This document shows, in pieces, positions 58,999-64,000 of a DNA stretch of 64,000 nucleotides. Within the stretch, counting starts at the first letter, position 1. Each line of letters begins with the position of its first letter. The stretch spans positions 1,818 through 65,817 of the forward strand of contig DLKT01000014.1 in assembly GCA_002477825.1 (NCBI GenBank), read 5' to 3'. The stretch comes from Caryophanales bacterium UBA7581. Lineage in GTDB: Bacteria > Bacillota_I > Bacilli_A > RFN20 > CAG-826. The position numbers were made by a program, and so were the translations under genes. The notes beneath the pieces were generated by a model. It had not been told where the DNA came from. It was given only the letters and a program-made list of their open reading frames with translations, and did no database searches.

Positions 58999-59974
58999 AG
59001 GCTTTTAGACCTTCTTTCATTTTTTCTACAATGTTAGCTTCTACCATTTTATACGCTACTTCTAAGGTGCAACTAAAGCTATAAGCATCACTAGAACCAT
59101 GGCCTTTTACAACCACGCCATTTACCCCTAAAAGCATCGCGCCACCAACGGACTTGTAATCCATGGTTTGCTTCATTTCTTTAAATCCCGATTTAGATAA
59201 TAAATAACCTAAACCCGAAAAAACATTTCTTTTAAAGGCCTTTTTAATCATACCACTCATCATAGAGGCAATACCTTCTACGGATTTTAAGAAAATATTT
59301 CCAGCGAAGCCACCGGTAACGATAACATCCGCTCTACCATCAAGAGCTTCTCTAGCTTCTACATTACCCATAAAGCCTTTAATATTTCTTTGTTTTAAGA
59401 GTTGGTGCGCTTCTTTTACTTCAGGAGCGCCTTTTTCTTCTTCTACACCATTGCTTAATAAATAAATTTTAGGTTCTTCTATATCAAAAATCTTATTCGC
59501 ATAAATGGAGCCTAAAATAGCAAATTGCACGAGTTGCTCGGCATTGTTTTCATTATTCGCACCAATATCCAAAATGGTAACTTTTTTACCTTTAATTTTG
59601 GTGGGGAATGGTGACACTAAAGCCGCTCTTTGAACGCCTTCAATGAGTTTTAATTTAATCGTAGCAGCGGTTAAGAAACCACCCGTAGATCCTGCCGATA
59701 CAACCGCGTCTAAGTCTCTATCTTTCATCGTTTGAATCGCGACCATTAAAGAAGAAGAGCGCATTCTCATCACATCCTTTGCGCTAACATCCATAGGGAC
59801 GACATCGGGGGTGTCGATGATTTCACATTTTCCTTCTAATTCTTTTAATTCTTCTTTTTTACCTACCGCGATGACTTGAATATCGGGATGTTTTTTTAAA
59901 AAAGTTAATAATCCTGGTACTGTAGCTTTGGTACCTAAATCAGAGCCCATCATATCGACGACAATTGTTTTCAT
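58985..59974 (-). CDS. plsX: Phosphate acyltransferase PlsX
   Basis: Transfers acyl groups from acyl-ACP to phosphate for PlsY. 329 aa: N-terminal VDMMGSDLG, SAGSTGGFLTAA, ILDIGANNENN, VTGGFAGNIFLKSVEG, GVNGVVVKGHGSSDA. Its normal companions fapR, fabD, fabG and acpP are missing, so fatty-acid supply may be encoded elsewhere or be exogenous. The only strong SD-like site (GAGGTAG) is about 35 bases upstream, beyond a small hairpin. Confidence 0.95.
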   Translation of the reverse strand: MKTIVVDMMGSDLGTKATVPGLLTFLKKHPDIQVIAVGKKEELKELEGKCEIIDTPDVVPMDVSAKDVMRMRSSSLMVAIQTMKDRDLDAVVSAGSTGGFLTAATIKLKLIEGVQRAALVSPFPTKIKGKKVTILDIGANNENNAEQLVQFAILGSIYANKIFDIEEPKIYLLSNGVEEEKGAPEVKEAHQLLKQRNIKGFMGNVEAREALDGRADVIVTGGFAGNIFLKSVEGIASMMSGMIKKAFKRNVFSGLGYLLSKSGFKEMKQTMDYKSVGGAMLLGVNGVVVKGHGSSDAYSFSCTLEVAYKMVEANIVEKMKEGLKAYEGH

Positions 59975-59991
59975 ATATCTTATGAGTTGAG

Positions 59992-60009
59992 TGGAATCTC
60001 AACCTACCT
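59992..60009 (-). other. Hairpin between a ribosome-binding site and plsX
   Basis: GTTGAG, ATTCCA, CTCAAC (6-bp stem) lies between GAGGTAG and the plsX ATG. If folded, it would bring the two to within about 11 bases. A second stem TAGAAAC/GTTTCTA lies just upstream. Confidence 0.4.
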
Positions 60010-60067
60010 CACTTTCTTTTTAGAAACTTTGTTTCTATTGATTTATTTTACCATAAAAACGCAGATT

Positions 60068-60096
60068 ATTATAGAGAAAAGCCGACGTTTCCTCAA
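60068..60096 (-). promoter_or_regulatory. plsX-rnc promoter
   Basis: TTGAGG (60091-60096), 17-bp spacer, TATAAT (60068-60073) on the minus strand, downstream of the recG terminator. No FapR-type operator is recognised. Confidence 0.65.
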
Positions 60097-60101
60097 GAAA
60101 G

Positions 60102-60124
60102 AAAAAAGGTACGCATGTACCTTT
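60102..60124 (-). terminator. Terminator after recG
   Basis: AAAGGTAC, 4-nt loop, GTACCTTT, then TTTC on the minus strand. Confidence 0.85.
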
Positions 60125-60130
60125 CTACTT

Positions 60131-62116
60131 CTATCGCTTAGGATCATCGACTTCTTGTAACATTTTTTGAAAAATCGCTTGATTCTCTTCTTTTTTGGGA
60201 TGACGAATAATTTCTAGTGCATCCTCTCTAGCGACTTCCATCATTTTAAAATCTTGGATGAAGTTCACGTAGCGGAAATCGGGTAAGCCACTTTGTTTAA
60301 CGCCCACTAATTCGCCAGGGCCTCTTCTTTTTAAGTCTTCTTCCGCTACCACGAAACCATCTTCAGTTTTTTCTAAAACTTGAAGTTTTTCTTTTTCTTC
60401 TTCCTCTTCTCCATCATAAAGAAGGAAGCAATAGGCTTTTTCGCCGTCTCTTCCAATTCTTCCGCGTAACTGGTGTAAAGAAGCTAAGCCAAATTGATTG
60501 GCGTTATAAATGAGCATTAAAGAAGCGGTTTTAACATCAATACCAACTTCCACTACGGTCGTGGAAATTAAAATTAATTTTTCTCCTTTTTGAAATTCTT
60601 GTAATACTTCTTCTTTTTCTTCTTGGGAAAGTTTTCCGTGTAAAAGTCCTACCATACCCGGATAGTTATTTTCATATTCTTCATATAATTGAAGTACGGA
60701 AGTAGCTTGACCTTCGTTTTCTTCAATTAAAGGAGCAATTACATAGATTTGGCGATGTGCATCCAGCATTTCTTTAATTTTAATCGCTAAAATTTCCGCA
60801 TCGGAAGGTAATACTTTCGTTACGATATCTCGTTTTTTAAACGGGAACGTTTGAATGGTTGTAATATCTAAATCTCCATATAACGTAAGCGCTAAAGTAC
60901 GAGGAATTGGGGTGGCTGACATGAGTAACAAGTCAGCGCGTGGTCCTTTAGAAGCTAAAAGATTTCTTTGGTTTACGCCAAAACGATGTTGTTCATCAAT
61001 GACCGCTAAACCTAAAGAAGGATAAAAGACATCTTCACTAAATAAAGCGTGTGTACCGATTAAAATATCGATATTTCCTTCTTTTAATTCATCTTTGATT
61101 TCTTGTTTTTCTTTATTGGTTAAAGCCCCCACTAATAAACCAATCTTAACGGGTGTGTCTTTAAATAACTCGGTAAAGTTTTGGTAGTGTTGTCTTGCTA
61201 AAGCATCGGTAGGTGCCATAAACGCACCTTGATCGTTTCTTAAATAGTTTCCGTATAAGGCAATCGCCGCTACTAAAGTTTTGCCCGTTCCGACATCACC
61301 TTGAATAAGACGATACATTAAAGTTGGACAATTCATATCTAAAATAATCTCACGAACCGCGTTTAATTGGTCTTTTGTTAGTTTATAAGGCAAATGACGA
61401 ACGAAATCGTTAATGCCCATTAAATCAATCTTTTCCTTCTTTTCGTTTTCTAACGCCTTATTTTGTAAACGAATCCATTGTGTCTTTAAACTAAATAAAA
61501 GACACTCTTCATATTTTAACGTACGATAGCCTTGATGGATTTCTTCTCTTGTTTTGGGAAAATGGATTTGATAATAGGCCTGTTTTTTATCTAATAAACG
61601 ATACTTCTCTTGTAAAGAAATAGGCACATATTCTTCAATATGTAAAGGAAGCGCAAAGGCTTTTTTTAACAAACGAACAAATTGGTAATTTTCTACATCC
61701 GCGGGTAAAGAATAAATTGGGCGAATGCGATCTTCGTCTTTAATTTCTCCAAAAATCATGGAAACCATATTAATCACTCGTTTGGGGTAATCATATGTTC
61801 CGACAATGACATAATTTTCCCCTAATTTTAATTGTTTCATTAAATAAGGACGATTATAAGCGACAATATTGTAAAATTGATTTTGGTTCGAAACAAAACA
61901 AAAACGAATAATGGTCAGTTTTTGGTGTTTGACCATGGTAGGCGTACTCACTAATTTTCCTTCGACAACAACTTTTTGTTTATCTTTAAATTCAATCAAT
62001 TCCGTAGGATGTAAATCCATATAGGTACGAGGTAAAATATCGAGTAAATCTTCATATTTTTCAATATCTTTTTCGCGCAAAAAGGCTTGTAAAGCTTTTG
62101 ATTTTGTAAACTCCAT
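60131..62116 (-). CDS. recG: ATP-dependent DNA helicase RecG
   Basis: Branch-migration helicase for stalled forks. 661 aa: N-terminal wedge/OB domain (about 50-150), then helicase motifs I (QGDVGTGKTLVA), II (DEQH), III (MSATPIPRTL) and VI (QLRGRIGRDGEKAYCFLLY). AGGAGGTGA is 4 bases before the ATG. Confidence 0.97.
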   Translation of the reverse strand: MEFTKSKALQAFLREKDIEKYEDLLDILPRTYMDLHPTELIEFKDKQKVVVEGKLVSTPTMVKHQKLTIIRFCFVSNQNQFYNIVAYNRPYLMKQLKLGENYVIVGTYDYPKRVINMVSMIFGEIKDEDRIRPIYSLPADVENYQFVRLLKKAFALPLHIEEYVPISLQEKYRLLDKKQAYYQIHFPKTREEIHQGYRTLKYEECLLFSLKTQWIRLQNKALENEKKEKIDLMGINDFVRHLPYKLTKDQLNAVREIILDMNCPTLMYRLIQGDVGTGKTLVAAIALYGNYLRNDQGAFMAPTDALARQHYQNFTELFKDTPVKIGLLVGALTNKEKQEIKDELKEGNIDILIGTHALFSEDVFYPSLGLAVIDEQHRFGVNQRNLLASKGPRADLLLMSATPIPRTLALTLYGDLDITTIQTFPFKKRDIVTKVLPSDAEILAIKIKEMLDAHRQIYVIAPLIEENEGQATSVLQLYEEYENNYPGMVGLLHGKLSQEEKEEVLQEFQKGEKLILISTTVVEVGIDVKTASLMLIYNANQFGLASLHQLRGRIGRDGEKAYCFLLYDGEEEEEKEKLQVLEKTEDGFVVAEEDLKRRGPGELVGVKQSGLPDFRYVNFIQDFKMMEVAREDALEIIRHPKKEENQAIFQKMLQEVDDPKR

Positions 62117-62142
62117 GGTTTCACCTCCTACATTTATATACG

Positions 62143-62167
62143 AAAAAAAGGGAAAAATCCCTTTTTT
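62143..62167 (-). terminator. Terminator after fakA/yloV
   Basis: AAAAAAGGGA, AAAA, TCCCTTTTTT palindrome, active in both directions; it separates yloV from recG. Confidence 0.85.
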
Positions 62168-62180
62168 ATTTTGTTTATTA

Positions 62181-63818
62181 TTATTCTACACCGATGATAA
62201 AAGAATATACCGGTTGTTTTCCTTCACGAAGTTCGACATCGATATCATCGTGATTTTCGTTAATCTTTCCGACTAAAGCATCCGCTTCTTCCGCGGTAAC
62301 ATCTTCACCATAAAGAATGGTAATAATGCTTGTCATATCATCAATCATCGATTCGATGAGTTGATAAGCCGCTTCCATTTTGTCTTCTAAACAACAAATA
62401 ATCTTTTTATCACAAATTCCCATAAAATGGTCTTTTTTAATCTCAATATCATCAATTACGGTATCTTTGATAGAGAAAGTAACTTGACCACTTTTTACGG
62501 TCTTTAACGCTCTTTTCATTTCTTCATAGTTTTCTGAGAATGAAGCGTCAGGATTAAACATCATACACGCGACTAAACCTTGTGGAATGGATTTAGAAGG
62601 AACGACTTGTGCTTGCACATCGCCTTCAATGACATCACAGGCTTGTGCAGCTGCCATTACAATATTGGAATTGTTTGGAAGAATTAAAATCTTCTTGGCT
62701 TTTACTTTATTAATCGCATCTACAAAATCTTCAGTTGAAGGATTCATCGTTTGTCCGCCACTTACAATATAATCGACGTTTAACTCTTTAAACATGGCGT
62801 CTAATCCTTCACCAGCAGAAACGGCAATAATTCCATATTCTTTCATTTCTGGCTCTTGTTCTTCTGGTTCATCAAAATCAGTAATTAAACAAGTATGACC
62901 TTCCGATAAATTTTCAATCTTTAATTCTTTAAATTCACCGAATTGTTGTGCATAAGTTAAGATGGTTCCTGGTGTCTCGGTATGTACATGAACTTTTACG
63001 ATATCTTCTCTAGCTTTTACGCGTACTAAACCACCATGGGACGATAAAATATTGGTAAATCTTTTCTCTACAAAGGTCTTTTTTCCTTCTTTTGGGCCTA
63101 AAACAAGCACAAATTCCATACAATAGGAGAATTCTTCGCCTTCAATAGCGACCGCCATTGGAACTTTCTTTTCTTCTAATACGGTAGCCATCTTCTTTTC
63201 GACAACTTCTCCGTGAATCGCGGATTCAAATCCTTCTAAAATCTTAATAAGACCCGCGGCACCAGAGTCCACAACACCCACTTCTTTTAAAACCGGTAAA
63301 AGATCAGGGGTACGCTTTAAAGACGCTCTTGCCTCTTTTAAAAGAATATCAAAAGCTTTTTCAATGCTCATATTGTCATTGACTTTTTCTTGTAAAGCTT
63401 CGGCAGCTTCACGAATTACTGTTAAAATCGTACCTTCAACTGGTCTCATAACAGCTTTATAAGCCACTTCTTTACCTTTCATAAAGGCTGCGGCTAAATC
63501 GGTAGGTTTAATAATTCTTTTATCTTCTAAGGCTTGCGAAAAACCTCTAAAAATTTGTGATAAGATAACACCAGAGTTTCCTCTTGCGCCCATTAGTAAG
63601 CCTTTAGAAAAAGCCTTAGCAATGGGATAGACATCGCTATCGGTTCTATTGGCTACTTCTTTTGCGCCAGAAGAGATGGTTAGATTCATATTTGTACCTG
63701 TATCGCCATCGGGAACAGGAAAAACATTTAAGGCATCAATCTCTGGATAATTGTTATATAAATTGTTCGCACCAGATATAATCATCTGCTTGAGAACAAG
63801 TCCATTAATTGTCTTCAT
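62181..63818 (-). CDS. fakA: Fatty acid kinase catalytic subunit (FakA/YloV)
   Basis: 545 aa DhaL-type kinase that phosphorylates fatty acids held by FakB (DegV) proteins, feeding PlsX/PlsY. DhaL motif NVFPVPDGDTGTNM (residues 29-42), GARGNSGVILSQIFRG, and the regulatory C-terminal domain. It is in the family's usual place after yloU. With fab genes absent nearby, it suggests use of exogenous fatty acids. Confidence 0.94.
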   Translation of the reverse strand: MKTINGLVLKQMIISGANNLYNNYPEIDALNVFPVPDGDTGTNMNLTISSGAKEVANRTDSDVYPIAKAFSKGLLMGARGNSGVILSQIFRGFSQALEDKRIIKPTDLAAAFMKGKEVAYKAVMRPVEGTILTVIREAAEALQEKVNDNMSIEKAFDILLKEARASLKRTPDLLPVLKEVGVVDSGAAGLIKILEGFESAIHGEVVEKKMATVLEEKKVPMAVAIEGEEFSYCMEFVLVLGPKEGKKTFVEKRFTNILSSHGGLVRVKAREDIVKVHVHTETPGTILTYAQQFGEFKELKIENLSEGHTCLITDFDEPEEQEPEMKEYGIIAVSAGEGLDAMFKELNVDYIVSGGQTMNPSTEDFVDAINKVKAKKILILPNNSNIVMAAAQACDVIEGDVQAQVVPSKSIPQGLVACMMFNPDASFSENYEEMKRALKTVKSGQVTFSIKDTVIDDIEIKKDHFMGICDKKIICCLEDKMEAAYQLIESMIDDMTSIITILYGEDVTAEEADALVGKINENHDDIDVELREGKQPVYSFIIGVE

Positions 63819-63828
63819 GTTAAAAGTC

Positions 63829-63847
63829 CTCCTATGTGTACGGAGGG
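63829..63847 (-). promoter_or_regulatory. Stem masking the fakA ribosome-binding site
   Basis: On the minus strand CCTCC pairs with the GGAGG of AGGAGG across a 9-nt loop, between the yloU stop and the fakA ATG. It suggests that fakA translation is coupled to upstream translation. Confidence 0.4.
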
Positions 63848-63850
63848 TCG

Positions 63851-64000
63851 TTAAATCACTTTAATACCCTGTACATAGACATTAATTGCTTTGAATTTGA
63901 TATCGAACGTTTTTTCTAGAACGTATTTTACTTTTTTTTGCACTTCGGTAATTACTTCGGTGATTTTTACACCATAAGCAACAATAATATAAATATCTAC
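63851..64000 (-). CDS. yloU: Asp23/Gls24-family protein YloU, C-terminal part
   Basis: The last 49 codons lie in the window; the start is beyond 64000. The translation runs VDIYIIVAYGVKITEV ... FKAINVYVQGIKVI, with the VDIYIIVxYG and VxEVQxxVKxxxE pattern of Asp23 (DUF322) proteins. Stop TAA at 63851-63853, then fakA starts 32 bases later. The ORF is real although it has no start in view. Confidence 0.9.
   Translation of the reverse strand, partial: VDIYIIVAYGVKITEVITEVQKKVKYVLEKTFDIKFKAINVYVQGIKVI

Noticed and set aside
1..64000. CRISPR array, prophage, restriction or toxin-antitoxin systems
   Set aside because: No regularly spaced repeats, phage structural genes, methyltransferases or recognisable toxin pairs were found on either strand.

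Overview
The window is AT-rich bacterial chromosome using the standard code (TGA works as a stop, for example at the end of trmFO). Gene content and order point to a Bacilli-type Firmicute. The cluster yloU-yloV-recG-plsX-rnc-ftsY-ylxM-ffh and rplS-lepB-rbgA-rnhB-dprA-topA-trmFO-xerC-rpsB-tsf-pyrH-frr-uppS-cdsA-dxr-rseP-polC is the classic Bacillus order, but with fapR, fab genes, acpP, smc, codY, clpQY and proS missing. The thinning, the small intergenic gaps and the secreted-protein repertoire suggest an uncultured, gut-type, reduced Bacilli lineage (Erysipelotrichales / RF39-like). That lineage placement is inference, not something the sequence proves.

Layout. 1-19.9 kb: partial tRNA-Pro(CGG), then housekeeping genes on the minus strand from polC to rplS (replication, isoprenoid and phospholipid precursors, translation factors, topoisomerase, ribosome assembly). 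20.0-53.6 kb: an accessory block of about 33.5 kb between rplS and rpsP. It holds an unknown small gene, an NCS2 purine permease with a structured leader, a lipoprotein built from EF-Tu domains 2 and 3, an IS110 relic, a SipW/TasA-type secreted-fibre operon, two tandem secreted glycerophosphodiesterases, a large Ig-like lipoprotein and a carbohydrate-utilisation locus. 53.7-55.6 kb: rpsP-khpA-rimM-trmD on the plus strand, inverted relative to every other housekeeping gene here. 55.6-64 kb: ffh-ylxM-ftsY-rnc-plsX, recG, yloV and the 3' end of yloU, all minus.

The carbohydrate locus (36.3-53.6 kb) reads as one system. A YesM/YesN-type sensor pair, a LplABC-type importer plus its own MsmK-type ATPase, and a surface beta-helix lipoprotein lie with three cytoplasmic enzymes (GH94 phosphorylase, GH36 alpha-galactosidase, GH43) and an SGNH esterase. 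The expected flow is surface cleavage, import of oligosaccharides, then phosphorolysis and trimming inside the cell. The SipW/TasA-type operon (24.2-29.2 kb) encodes a dedicated ER-type signal peptidase and three candidate substrates, one of them a large GLUG-repeat protein.

Most notable observations: (1) a secreted lipoprotein made of EF-Tu domains 2 and 3 with no GTPase domain; (2) a run of ten G/C pairs forming part of a 19-bp spacer between TTGACA and TATGAT in the promoter of the SipW/TasA-type operon, the hallmark of a slipped-strand phase-variable promoter; (3) a shared Cys-containing C-terminal tail on the two GDPD proteins that looks like an undescribed anchoring signal; (4) an IS110 fragment that still carries a stem-loop where a bridge RNA would be; (5) an orphan structured leader on the NCS2 permease; (6) inversion of the rpsP-trmD block with insertion of the accessory block between trmD and rplS.
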